This document shows, in pieces, positions 42,455-51,136 of a DNA stretch of 64,000 nucleotides. The stretch spans positions 186,001 to 250,000 of the forward strand of contig VGHE01000001.1 in assembly GCA_016868315.1 (NCBI GenBank). Direction: 5' to 3'. The notes under the pieces are model-generated. The model was not told the origin of the DNA and searched no databases. It was given only the letters and a program-made list of their open reading frames with translations. Every line of letters begins with the position of its first letter. Position 1 is the stretch's first letter. This stretch comes from Betaproteobacteria bacterium (GTDB taxonomy: Bacteria > Bdellovibrionota_B > Oligoflexia > Silvanigrellales > Silvanigrellaceae). The position numbers were made by a program, and so were the translations under genes.

Positions 42455-43951
42455 TCAGAACCAGATTTCAAAGCCCGTCTGGGTTGTTACCAGGGTGGTT
42501 TTGTATGAGTTGTCGGGCTGCCGCTTCGTTTCCGCATCATAGCGCCCATAAGAGAACGATGTATAGATTTGTGGTGTGCCCAGTGCTGACTTATTCATTG
42601 CATAGCGGAGAATTGGGGTCATGATGAGGCCGTTGGCATCGATATTTGAAAGCCGCTTCGTGCGCATGGCGTAGTTTACATCGAAGGCTGCATGAACTTG
42701 GTCACTGATGAAGTAAACGGGCTGTATGCCCACTGAAATGCGGGTGTTCTTTTTGGTGAAGTTGCCTTCGTCGCGGATCATTGTGCCGTTGTTGAGCTTC
42801 CACAGCTGGCGTGGTGTGTTGTAGATGTCGTGCTCGATCCAGAGCCCAGTGAGCAGCGACCAGCGCGGGAAATCGATATTAGCCGTGTCACTCAGAATAA
42901 AGGTCGTGTCGAAATTTTTGCTGTCGCCCCGAAGCGCAGCATTGCGCTCTGCTGCGTTTTCAAGGTTTGTCTGTTTTGCGAATGCCTTGCTCGCATCATC
43001 ACCAATGCTTTCATTTTGATCGGTGCGTCCGATGAGTCCAGAAGGCGCCTCGCGCACAGCCAAAACGGTGTTGCCCCAGTAGCCTGGTCGACCCGAACGC
43101 GCAATCACCGCTCCGAGAATAGCCTCGGTTGAGCCTCTGATTTCCTTACGTTGAATAACACTCACGGTGTCCGCCGGAGCGCCTGCATGGTTGGTGATTT
43201 TAATCATGGGTTTCACCTGAAGCGCACGCCACGGGTTCAACTCATAACGTCCAATGATGGTAATGTCCTTTGTGTTTACCGTGGAGTTCTGCTGTGTGTT
43301 AGCAACGGGTTGCCCATTGGCACCGGTCACCACCGCGGTTCGGGTTGCTTTGTTGTAGCTGAGCACGGCTTCGTAACGCGGACCTTCCACGCCAATGCCA
43401 TACGCGTTGTGGTCGAATGGGTTACCACCATCAAAAAGTCTCAGGTCTTCATATTCGAGGAATCGTGAACCAGCCCAGATACGGGTGTTTTCGACGCCGA
43501 GCGGAATGCTCAAGTACAGGTCACGTACCCGCAGGTTCAATGAGTTCTTTGTGCTGGCATCAGCAGAGGTGTCTGCCAATTCATGGAAAAAGGGTCCAAA
43601 ACTGTCGAGTTTGAGTTTGGCATCGACGCCGTTCGAGAACCTCTGACCAAGACGCAACTGGAAATAAGTGGGGCTTCGTGAGTGGCGGGTTGTTTTCAAG
43701 CCAGGCAGATCCTGGGTGTCACTCGCCTCCCCGGTGAGCCCCTGTAAGGTGTCGACAAAGTCCCGCCAGGTGATTTTTCGGGTCACGAGCTCTTGAGCTG
43801 TAACAGCAGAGGCTGTGTTGTAGCCCACCCGCCAGTACCCTCCGTATTCAAAACCCTCGTTTGCAAAGGCGGGGGTCTGAATTAGAGAAAAGCCTAGGAA
43901 AAACAGGATGCCAGAGGGGATTTTGGATGTTTTGAGGACCAAGACGGTCAT
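42455..43951 (-). CDS. LamB-like (maltoporin-type) outer-membrane porin, first copy
   Basis: The protein has 498 residues from the ATG at 43951 with GGAGAG just upstream. After the signal (ILFFLGFSLIQTPAFA) it has FEYGGYWRVGYNTAS, the IWAGSRFLEYEDLRLFDGG block near residue 165 and a C-terminus TPILRYAM ... IYTSFSYGRYD ... TGFEIWF. It aligns end to end by eye with the gene downstream, so the two are a tandem duplication that has since diverged. Both share the LamB-type landmarks. The region between about residues 300 and 340 (DQNESIGDDASKAF) is longer than in the other copy and is probably an extracellular loop. Confidence 0.75.
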   Translation of the reverse strand: MTVLVLKTSKIPSGILFFLGFSLIQTPAFANEGFEYGGYWRVGYNTASAVTAQELVTRKITWRDFVDTLQGLTGEASDTQDLPGLKTTRHSRSPTYFQLRLGQRFSNGVDAKLKLDSFGPFFHELADTSADASTKNSLNLRVRDLYLSIPLGVENTRIWAGSRFLEYEDLRLFDGGNPFDHNAYGIGVEGPRYEAVLSYNKATRTAVVTGANGQPVANTQQNSTVNTKDITIIGRYELNPWRALQVKPMIKITNHAGAPADTVSVIQRKEIRGSTEAILGAVIARSGRPGYWGNTVLAVREAPSGLIGRTDQNESIGDDASKAFAKQTNLENAAERNAALRGDSKNFDTTFILSDTANIDFPRWSLLTGLWIEHDIYNTPRQLWKLNNGTMIRDEGNFTKKNTRISVGIQPVYFISDQVHAAFDVNYAMRTKRLSNIDANGLIMTPILRYAMNKSALGTPQIYTSFSYGRYDAETKRQPDNSYKTTLVTTQTGFEIWF

Positions 43952-44143
43952 AGTCTCTCCGAGTGGCACAAGTCCGGGCATTTCAGGCCGTTGATGCAAT
44001 TAGGTTAACATGCGGGATTCCGTGCACAAAGAACCTTGCCCCTGAAAAAACATCGCCTTGACCCATGGTTTCTGACGATTATGTTATTGAAGGGTTTTGC
44101 AGCAGGCATTGCCCGACATCGAACCAGAACAGGGGTTTCGTTT

Positions 44144-44368
44144 ATGATCGCCAAAATTCAGGAAATTATCGAAAACAAAGTGCGCCCGGCTCTTCAGGCC
44201 GATGGGGGAGATATCGAGCTCATCGATGTTGAAGACGGGATCGTCAAGGTTCGTCTTGTTGGCGCGTGTGCTCATTGTCCTTCGAGTGCACTTACGCTTT
44301 ATGAAGGCGTGGAGAAAATGTTGATCGACCTCGTACCCGAGGTCAAAGGCATCGAGCAGGTGTTTTAA
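44144..44368 (+). CDS. NifU C-terminal-domain (Nfu) Fe-S scaffold/carrier protein
   Basis: The protein has 74 residues and consists of only the Nfu domain: IIENKVRPALQADGGDIEL and the CAHC motif (CxxC) in GACAHCPSSALTLYEG. The two Cys bind a [4Fe-4S] cluster at a homodimer interface. AGGGG lies 8 nt before the ATG. It is 1 nt from the Mrp/ApbC gene, another Fe-S carrier, and the pair likely delivers clusters to target enzymes. Confidence 0.92.
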   Translation: MIAKIQEIIENKVRPALQADGGDIELIDVEDGIVKVRLVGACAHCPSSALTLYEGVEKMLIDLVPEVKGIEQVF

Positions 44369-44369
44369 A

Positions 44370-45536
44370 ATGACAAACGAACTATTGAACTCGCTCCGTG
44401 GCCTTCAGGCTGACTTGCCCGAAGAATTGCGCTCTCGCTTGGGTGATTTCTCCTGGGGCGAACGTCTTCATGCCGTTGAGCCAGCCGACAAACAAATCAC
44501 GGTTCGCTTTTTTAGCGATGGTCTAGATTTGCAAGGCAAGATTGCGGTTGAAAATTTTATTCGCCAAACCTCAACCCCTTTCTTTCCCACGGAAGTTGAG
44601 TTGAAGGTCTTTATGGAGCGTCGCGACAAAACGGCAGCTCCGCAGAAGTCAGCGGCAGAGCGTCCCGCTGCTGCTGCGGCGGCGCACTCTCACTCTCATT
44701 CGCATGGTCATTCGCATGCGCACGACCACAAAGAAACACCCAAGTCAGCTTCGGGCAAGCGCGCCATCCCGGGCGTGCGTCGCGTGATTGCGGTGGCCAG
44801 CGGCAAGGGTGGAGTGGGTAAGAGCACGGTGAGTGTGAATCTTGCGTTGGCTCTCCATAATCAGGGTTACAAGGTTGGTATTCTTGATGCCGACATTTAC
44901 GGACCAAGCCTGCCCATGATGTTGGGTGTGAGCGAAGATCCCCAGGTGAACGAGGCCAATAAAATCGTTCCACCAGAGAAATTCGGTCTCAAGGTGATGT
45001 CCTTCGGATTCTTTGCGCCTGAAGAAAGCGCAGTTATCTGGCGCGGACCAATGGTCATGAAAGCATTGCAGCAGTTCTTCTACGACGTCGAGTGGGGCGA
45101 TCTCGATTTTCTCGTTATCGACCTTCCTCCAGGAACCGGAGATGCTCAGCTGACTTTGGTTCAAAGCCTTCCTATTGCCGGTTCAGTGATCGTAACGACA
45201 CCACAAAACGTTGCACTCCTCGATGCCGTCAAAGGCATTGTGATGTTCCAAAAAACACAGGTACCCATTCTTGGTGTGGTTGAGAACATGGCCTCCTATC
45301 ACTGCCCAGCGTGCGGTGTGGAGTCGCATATTTTTGGAACGGGTGGTGCTGAAAAGGTTTCCGACAAATTTGCAGTTCCGCTTCTGGGGCACGTTCCGCT
45401 GATGCCTGAATTGCGTCAGGCGGGCGATGCGGGTGAGCCTCTGACTGCTGTTAATGGTCACCCAGTTCGCACACGTTTTGCAGAGATTGCAGAGATTGCA
45501 GTGAAGAGGCTCGTCGAACTCGAAAAAGGAGTTTGA
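44370..45536 (+). CDS. Mrp/ApbC-family Fe-S carrier ATPase with a His-rich linker
   Basis: The protein has 388 residues. Residues 1-85 are an N-terminal domain that only loosely resembles the usual DUF59/MIP18 domain. Residues about 104-122 hold a His-rich stretch (HSHSHSHGHSHAHDH, nine His in fifteen residues). Residues about 130-388 are the P-loop NTPase: deviant Walker A SGKGGVGKSTVSVNLA, IDLPPGTGDAQL, and the cluster-binding CPAC in SYHCPACG. Mrp/ApbC proteins dimerise around a [4Fe-4S] cluster and transfer it. The His-rich linker could bind Zn, Ni or Fe; such linkers are typical of metallochaperones and unusual for Mrp. It is coupled to nfu upstream. Confidence 0.92.
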   Translation: MTNELLNSLRGLQADLPEELRSRLGDFSWGERLHAVEPADKQITVRFFSDGLDLQGKIAVENFIRQTSTPFFPTEVELKVFMERRDKTAAPQKSAAERPAAAAAAHSHSHSHGHSHAHDHKETPKSASGKRAIPGVRRVIAVASGKGGVGKSTVSVNLALALHNQGYKVGILDADIYGPSLPMMLGVSEDPQVNEANKIVPPEKFGLKVMSFGFFAPEESAVIWRGPMVMKALQQFFYDVEWGDLDFLVIDLPPGTGDAQLTLVQSLPIAGSVIVTTPQNVALLDAVKGIVMFQKTQVPILGVVENMASYHCPACGVESHIFGTGGAEKVSDKFAVPLLGHVPLMPELRQAGDAGEPLTAVNGHPVRTRFAEIAEIAVKRLVELEKGV

Positions 45537-45542
45537 AGACTG

Positions 45543-47075
45543 ATGCGCCACAGGCCGAAACTAAAGCAGCGCGTGCGCTTGTGTGGGGCTCTCTGTATTG
45601 CCTCACTCACGCTGGCGTCTGCTTTGGTTACGGAAACGGCGTTTCCGCAAGGGAATGTGGTTGTCGGTGGTGAGCTGCAAGCAAAAGCCGATTCAGGCGA
45701 TCAAAAGGCTGCCTATGCACTCGGTATGCGTTATTTTTTGGGCGATAATATCACCCGCAATCGTGAAATGGCCAAGCATTATCTTTTGCGCGCCGCTGAG
45801 GGTGGTGACCTGCGTGCCATGAACATGCTTGGGCTTATGTCCGACCCTTTATGGTCAGATGAAGCTCAGTCCAAAGATCTCCCCACTGCTTTGGGATGGT
45901 ATCGGCGCGCTGCCCTGCAGGGGTACGAGCCGGCACTTTCGAATCTCTCTGAACTGCGGCGACGGGGTTACATCAAGTCTGAAATGGAAAATGGTTTGGC
46001 CGTGACAGCTGGTTCCAGCCAGCCACAGCCTGTACCAGCCGCAAACAACACGGCGCCTGTTGCAACACCTGTTGCAACACCTGTTGCGACACCCGTCGTA
46101 GTGCCTGTTCAATCAAGCGCAACTGCACCGGCTGCTTCGCCGGCGCCAGCTGCGACACCTGCTCCGGTGCGCGCTGTTCCTGAAGTGGCACCGCCGGTTG
46201 CACAAGTGTCTCCCGATGCTGCTGCACCAGCGCAAGCTCCAATTGCCAACACAGCTCTCAATTTTCCGATGCCCAGCACACCGAAAGCCGAGGTTGCGCA
46301 GCCGTCAGCTCTTCCGCCGGCATCAACACCTGCACTGGATGGCCGTGAAATGTTCAAGGCGCGCAGCTCAGCCTTGGTCGAGATTCTTGGCGATGGTCAG
46401 TACGGATCTGGAGTTATACTCGGAACACTTTGGATGCGTGCTGAAGATGCGACTCTTCGCACGGCACTGCAGGACCTCATGGTCACTTATCCTTTTATGA
46501 GTTCATCGCAGGCAGGTGGGGATTCAACCATGCTGCCACCAGATTCCTACCTGGTCGTGGTCTCAAATGCTCACGTCATGGAGGGCACCCGGCAAATGGA
46601 AATTGGCTATGGTGTCGACCCTCGCGGCCAGACGGTTTTCAAGAAGCCTGTGGCTGGTGTGTGTTTTCCAAGTGAGTCGAATGTCGATTTGGCAATCTTT
46701 TTTGTCCCAGTAGATGCCAACGAACTTTCTCTGAACGGAGTGATTAGCGCAGCGCCTCTGCCGCCCGCCTCAGTTTCTCCCGAGCCGGGTTCCCGTGTTT
46801 TTGCGATCGCCAATCCCGAGCGGATGGCACGCAGTATTGCGCAAGGCTTGTTGAGCGGTTTGCGACCAGACCTTTTGCAATTTGATGCGCCAATCTCTAA
46901 GGGAAGCAGTGGTGGTGCAATTTTCGATGAGCGAGGTCAGCTTCTCGGTGTAATTCTTGGATATCTGAACGAGGCCGGAGCTCAGAACATCAACTTTGCT
47001 ATTCCTGCCGACCGGATTCGGCCTCTGATGATGGGATCCGGTGCGCTCTGTTATCGTTCTGGACCGGCCCAGTAA
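45543..47075 (+). CDS. secreted protein with Sel1-like repeats and a trypsin-like (S1) protease domain
   Basis: The protein has 510 residues. A signal peptide (LCIASLTLASALVTETAFP) precedes two to three Sel1-like repeats (about 40-145; AKADSGDQKAAYALGMRYFL, KHYLLRAAEGGDLRAMNMLG). A Pro/Ala/Thr linker follows (about 155-275, including repeated ATPV units). The C-terminal domain (about 280-505) is a chymotrypsin-fold protease with His in VSNAHVMEG, Asp in NVDLAIFF and Ser in KGSSGGAIFDERG. It resembles the DegP/HhoA protease core without PDZ. Likely periplasmic. Its 3' end overlaps the convergent GST-like gene by 25 nt. Confidence 0.85.
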   Translation: MRHRPKLKQRVRLCGALCIASLTLASALVTETAFPQGNVVVGGELQAKADSGDQKAAYALGMRYFLGDNITRNREMAKHYLLRAAEGGDLRAMNMLGLMSDPLWSDEAQSKDLPTALGWYRRAALQGYEPALSNLSELRRRGYIKSEMENGLAVTAGSSQPQPVPAANNTAPVATPVATPVATPVVVPVQSSATAPAASPAPAATPAPVRAVPEVAPPVAQVSPDAAAPAQAPIANTALNFPMPSTPKAEVAQPSALPPASTPALDGREMFKARSSALVEILGDGQYGSGVILGTLWMRAEDATLRTALQDLMVTYPFMSSSQAGGDSTMLPPDSYLVVVSNAHVMEGTRQMEIGYGVDPRGQTVFKKPVAGVCFPSESNVDLAIFFVPVDANELSLNGVISAAPLPPASVSPEPGSRVFAIANPERMARSIAQGLLSGLRPDLLQFDAPISKGSSGGAIFDERGQLLGVILGYLNEAGAQNINFAIPADRIRPLMMGSGALCYRSGPAQ

Positions 47076-47668
47076 CAGGGCACGCGGTAATCTGTTGCAG
47101 CCACCCATGACTTAAGTTTGGCAAAAGCGGCGGTGTTTTCCTGCTGGCTGAGCAACGAAGCAAGCGGCTCTGAAATATCATTACGCCACTCAGGTTGCAG
47201 CTTGAGACAGAAACACACAAACACATGCAGGGCAGCTCCCGGAAGCGAGTTTTGTGAACCCTTTCCGACGAGCCCTAATTCAGCAGCATGCAACGCACGA
47301 CGCCACTGTCCGTGCACTTTCTCCAGACTTTTTCCCTGTGCACCATCATAGAGTGCGTACATAACGCGCGCGAACTGACCTTCAACTATACGGTATAATT
47401 CGCCCTCAGAGGACAGAAACCATGAGAAAAAATCAGTTCGTAAAAGGTATGCAAGAATTCTCAGGCTGTCGCTCAGGCACTCCCCAGAGGAGAGGCTCAG
47501 GCAGGGAACAGTTGCTGCGGTGCCCAGCTTTTCCCCCGCAGAAATCTTACGCAGCTCGTCCCAAGTGAGATGCTGCAGCTCGAACTCGGTATCCCGCCCC
47601 AAAAGAGCCATCGACCACAATGCGATGCGGCAAAAAGGAGAGTCGGATGTCCAGAGCAAGGTGGTCAT
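47051..47668 (-). CDS. glutathione S-transferase-like protein
   Basis: The protein has 205 residues. The N-terminal 80 residues match the thioredoxin-like GST domain: LLWTSDSPFCRIALWSMALLG, then ATVPCLSLSSGECLSDSLRILAYL, with the cis-Pro (TVPCL) and Glu/Ser-like contact (CLSDS). The C-terminal part is helical. The Ser and Cys in SPFC could serve catalysis as in zeta/omega-like GSTs. The substrate is unknown. The ATG at 47668 has GGGAG about 11 nt upstream. Confidence 0.7.
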   Translation of the reverse strand: MTTLLWTSDSPFCRIALWSMALLGRDTEFELQHLTWDELRKISAGEKLGTAATVPCLSLSSGECLSDSLRILAYLLRTDFFSWFLSSEGELYRIVEGQFARVMYALYDGAQGKSLEKVHGQWRRALHAAELGLVGKGSQNSLPGAALHVFVCFCLKLQPEWRNDISEPLASLLSQQENTAAFAKLKSWVAATDYRVPCYWAGPER

Positions 47669-47813
47669 AATTTTAAGAGCTCCCAGGGTGTGGGCTTGAG
47701 TCTGAGACTCAGACAAGAAACGAGCCGTATTTTGCGACCAGCGAGAGCTGTGTCAGCATGTGTTGTATGGTATCGCTCAGGCCGTGTCCACGAACAGGTT
47801 GAGGGGGCTTTGT

Positions 47814-48635
47814 ATGTCATATGCTGCCAACAGCGAGCAATCCGCACAGCGCAAAAAACGCCGTGTCACCGATATCCTGCAGCGCAAGGGGGGCGTGCCC
47901 CTAACCGCACTCACTTGCTACGATGCGACTTTTGCACGTCTTCTCGAGAAAACTGATCTCGATTTAGTCTTGGTGGGCGATAGTCTTGGCCATGTTGTGC
48001 AGGGGGGGGATTCAACCCTCACGGTCACAGTCGATGACATCGCGTATCATACCCGGTGTGTTGCTCGCAGTTTGAAAATCCCTCTCTTGGTTGCAGATGT
48101 ACCTTTTGGCAGTGCCGGATTTTCCGACGAGCGGCTGTATGTGGACGCAGAAAAGCTCATGCGATCGGGTGCTGAGGCTGTTAAAATCGAAGGAGCCTCT
48201 CTCGATGTTTGTCGGCAAATCTCTCGCCTGACCACACATGGAATTCCAGTGGTCGGACACATTGGATTGGTTCCACAGAGTGTGCATGCCCTCGGAGGGT
48301 ATCGCATTCAGGGACGCGGCAACGAGGCGCAGCAGCGTTTGATTTCCGAGGCTCAAAGATTGGTGGAGGCCGGATGTTTCTGCATTGTATTGGAGCTTGT
48401 GGATGAGTCGACCGCTGCAGCTGTCACGCGTGCAGTGTCGGTTCCGACCATCGGTATTGGCTCTGGGAACGTCTGCGATGGTCAGATTCTCGTGCTCCAG
48501 GACATGCTTGGTTTGAATCTTGATTTCAAACCAAAGTTCCTCAAGCATTTTGCCGAGCTCGAAAATGCAGTCGTCAATGCAGTCTCAAACTACTGTCGCG
48601 AAGTGACCGCTCGCGAGTTTCCAGCAGGGAAGTGA
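47814..48635 (+). CDS. panB: 3-methyl-2-oxobutanoate hydroxymethyltransferase
   Basis: The protein has 273 residues, the family size. The landmarks are LTCYDATFARLLE, VGDSLGHVVQG, VKIEGAS, GHIGLVPQSVHALGGYR and IGIGSGNVCDGQILV. It adds a hydroxymethyl group from 5,10-methylene-THF to ketoisovalerate, the first step to pantothenate and coenzyme A; Mg-binding Asp residues sit in VGDS and VADVP. GAGGGGG precedes the ATG at 47814. panC and panD are not in the window. The BFD gene follows without a gap. Confidence 0.95.
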   Translation: MSYAANSEQSAQRKKRRVTDILQRKGGVPLTALTCYDATFARLLEKTDLDLVLVGDSLGHVVQGGDSTLTVTVDDIAYHTRCVARSLKIPLLVADVPFGSAGFSDERLYVDAEKLMRSGAEAVKIEGASLDVCRQISRLTTHGIPVVGHIGLVPQSVHALGGYRIQGRGNEAQQRLISEAQRLVEAGCFCIVLELVDESTAAAVTRAVSVPTIGIGSGNVCDGQILVLQDMLGLNLDFKPKFLKHFAELENAVVNAVSNYCREVTAREFPAGK

Positions 48636-48917
48636 ATGACAGACGATAAAAAACTCACTCTTGAAGAAATCAAAGCGCGCGTGCGGGTGGTTTGCATTTG
48701 TAAGGGAATCAAAATGTCCCGTATCTGTGATGCAATCGCCAAGGGGGCAAGTACCGTTGAAGAGGTGAACAAAGCCACCGGCAGCGGCAATGGAGGTTGC
48801 GGCGCAACCCGATGTCGTCCGGTCATCGAGCAGATTTTGAAAAACGGTGGTCGTCCAATCACCAACACTGCATCTGAACCCATCATGGGCGATGACGATG
48901 AGGGGGATTCTTTCTAG
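48636..48917 (+). CDS. small BFD-type [2Fe-2S]-binding protein
   Basis: The protein has 93 residues. Residues about 15-75 match the bacterioferritin-associated ferredoxin-like (BFD) fold: VVCICKGIKMSRICDAIAKG with CxC, then TGSGNGGCGATRC. The second pair is CxxxxC rather than CxxC, a variant also seen in BFD domains of amino acid dehydrogenases. The four Cys probably bind a [2Fe-2S] cluster. The acidic tail (GDDDEGD) is unusual. It follows panB directly. Its end overlaps a convergent gene by 35 nt. Confidence 0.8.
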   Translation: MTDDKKLTLEEIKARVRVVCICKGIKMSRICDAIAKGASTVEEVNKATGSGNGGCGATRCRPVIEQILKNGGRPITNTASEPIMGDDDEGDSF

Positions 48918-49362
48918 GTTGCGTGTGGCTTTGCGCTTCCGGCTGATAGCCTGGCCGGTGCGAAGCGCGCCCATCTGTGTGGTTGCGCTGTCCCAATGAC
49001 TCGCTCGACTCATGTGCTTGCGCAGTTTGTGCGTGCGTATCAGCGGAGCCCGTATCGGTGGCTTTTCTGACCCGAATGGAAATATCGAGTCTGTGGTCGC
49101 GCACTGCAGCAAACATTTTCTCAACAGCAAGCGAGACAAGATTCTGAGCAAACTCGCGTGAGAGACCTTTCATCATTTCTTCGCGACTTTTGTTGATTAT
49201 TTGCGATGCGTCCTTGGGCAGCGTGTCGGTCACGTCCTTGATGACATCGATGCTCGAGGAGACTGTCCGCTTGAGGATGTCACCACCGATTTTGGCTATG
49301 TCTTGGAGGTCCTCACGCGAAATCCAGGATTGGTCAGGTGTGGGTTTGTTATCGCGTGGCAT
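48883..49362 (-). CDS. hypothetical protein with helical core and His/Gln-rich tail
   Basis: The protein has 159 residues. Residues 15-90 are amphipathic helix (REDLQDIAKIGGDILKRTV, EEMMKGLSREFAQNLVSLA), faintly phasin- or ligand-binding-coiled-coil-like. Residues 110-159 are low complexity, rich in His, Gln, Ser and Pro. GAGGAA lies about 6 nt before the ATG. The C-terminal end lies antisense to the BFD gene, so the tail composition may reflect the overlap. Not recognised. Confidence 0.6.
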   Translation of the reverse strand: MPRDNKPTPDQSWISREDLQDIAKIGGDILKRTVSSSIDVIKDVTDTLPKDASQIINKSREEMMKGLSREFAQNLVSLAVEKMFAAVRDHRLDISIRVRKATDTGSADTHAQTAQAHESSESLGQRNHTDGRASHRPGYQPEAQSHTQPRKNPPHRHRP

Positions 49363-49413
49363 GGTCGTTCCTCAGTAGGGTTGTGCTGGCTCGCAAGAGC
49401 TGCCGTAGAAAAT

Positions 49414-51039
49414 TTATCCTGCCCGAGGGAAGGATGCACTTTTTTTCTCGGCAATCTTCTTTCCCGAAATCTCCTCCAACAGAGCTTTAAACTCTCCGTT
49501 TTCGGGGAGCAGCGCAAGAGCCTGCTGGCAAATCGATTTGGCTTTACCCATCTGTCCCAGTTTTTTGTACGACAGTGCAAGGAAATAAAGAGCTTTCTGG
49601 TGATTCGATTCAGCAAATATAGCTCTTTCGAAGTATAGCGCAGCCTGTGCAAAGTCGCCTGCATGATAATTGACCAGTCCGACTTGGGTCATGTTGTTTG
49701 CACTGGGGTCGATGCGCGTGAGAGTGGCCCAAACCATACGGGCGGGCATTTCCTGTCCTGCCTTTTTTAGGAGACGTCCCTTTGTGGTGAGAGGCTCTGT
49801 CTGGTCGGGTTCGAGAAGCAATGAGGTCTCTATGTCAGCAATGGCTTCGTCCATCATCTCTAGTTTTTCATGAGCCCGAGCCCGGGCGTATAGGACATCT
49901 GCTTGCTGTGATTTCTGTTTGAGAAAGTCGGTGAAAATCTGCAATGCCTTTTTGCCATTGTTCATCTTGAAGCAGACATCCATGATGCCTTTGAGTGCAA
50001 GATTCGAGCGTGGCACGTTGCGCCGGGTTTTCAGGAAATAGTGCAACGATTTTTCGAGATCTCCAGATTCCTGTTGGAGCGCGGCCATTTTGAGCAGCAG
50101 CGCCTCATCGTTGGGGAAATCAATCAGCGCAAGACGCACCTGTTCAAGACCCGCACGGTAGTCGTGCAGTTCGAAATAAAGTTCAGCGAGCTGGACTCTG
50201 CGGCCGCTACGTTTGCCATTCAAGCTCAGCTCACGCAGGAGAAATTCAACCGCTTCGTGCTTTTTGCCCTCTGACATGAGTATGTCAGCCATCAAAGCGT
50301 AAGCTGGAAAACACATGTCAGTGACCCGGATCGCTTCCTCTATGAGACCCTTCGCACTCTGACTCTGACCCAATTTCCACTCAGCATGTGCAAGTCCCAC
50401 AAGCACACGAGGGTGATAGGGATCCTCGCTCCGCAGGGTGATGAAGTCCTGATGCGCCTCGCGCAATCGTCCTTGAATCAGCATTTTTTCAGCACTGCGC
50501 AGACGTTCGATATGGGGGGGTGGGTCAAGATACCGCCCCATCACCTGGCGAATTTTGAAAAGCAGATCCTGCGATTCAAAAGGTTTGATGATGTAGTCAT
50601 TCACTCCAAGTTCAATGGCGTGAACAATATCGTCGCGGGACGCCTCACCTGTCACAAAGATCACAGGAATGTCGTTGGCAATGGGGCGAGAGCGGATGTA
50701 GTTGAGAATCTCGAGTCCATTCCCCTTGCTCAAATACAAATCCAATATCACCAGATCGATGGCGTGATTGCGCAGATACTGGATCGCGTCCTTTGGATTC
50801 TGTGCCTCTTGAATGGAGAACATATGCGTGGGCTCGAGGATGCGCTTGAACGCTTTTCGCATCAGAGCCTGGTCTTCGACAATCAAAATGGGAATATTCT
50901 GATGGCTCTCTTTACCGTCTGTGAACATTGTTGTGCTCGGGTTTGAGAGCGCACGGTCTAGCCCCGCCTTAATGCTTTGTGCATCGGGATTTTTGTCCCG
51001 CGACAGAACACGGGGCGGTTTTTTGTGTCCATTGCTCAT
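49414..51039 (-). CDS. response regulator receiver fused to TPR repeats
   Basis: The protein has 541 residues from the ATG at 51039 (GGGAG about 7 nt upstream). A disordered N-terminus of about 45 residues precedes a receiver domain (about 48-170) with the acidic pair in ILIVEDQALMR, phospho-Asp in VILDLYLSKG, Thr in FVTGEAS and Lys in YIIKPFE. The rest is a long array of about eight to ten TPR units (for example AYALMADILMSEGKKHEAVEF, YFLALSYKKLGQMGKAKSIC). No DNA-binding domain is present, so output is probably by protein contact. No adjacent histidine kinase is seen. Confidence 0.88.
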   Translation of the reverse strand: MSNGHKKPPRVLSRDKNPDAQSIKAGLDRALSNPSTTMFTDGKESHQNIPILIVEDQALMRKAFKRILEPTHMFSIQEAQNPKDAIQYLRNHAIDLVILDLYLSKGNGLEILNYIRSRPIANDIPVIFVTGEASRDDIVHAIELGVNDYIIKPFESQDLLFKIRQVMGRYLDPPPHIERLRSAEKMLIQGRLREAHQDFITLRSEDPYHPRVLVGLAHAEWKLGQSQSAKGLIEEAIRVTDMCFPAYALMADILMSEGKKHEAVEFLLRELSLNGKRSGRRVQLAELYFELHDYRAGLEQVRLALIDFPNDEALLLKMAALQQESGDLEKSLHYFLKTRRNVPRSNLALKGIMDVCFKMNNGKKALQIFTDFLKQKSQQADVLYARARAHEKLEMMDEAIADIETSLLLEPDQTEPLTTKGRLLKKAGQEMPARMVWATLTRIDPSANNMTQVGLVNYHAGDFAQAALYFERAIFAESNHQKALYFLALSYKKLGQMGKAKSICQQALALLPENGEFKALLEEISGKKIAEKKSASFPRAG

Positions 51040-51136
51040 TGCGCTCTCCCGAGGTGTCAAAGTCTTTTCAGGGGGTTCGACCCGTCACAGGGGTTATCGG
51101 CCGGTTCTGTGCAAATATGAGGGATGGGAGGCTTCA

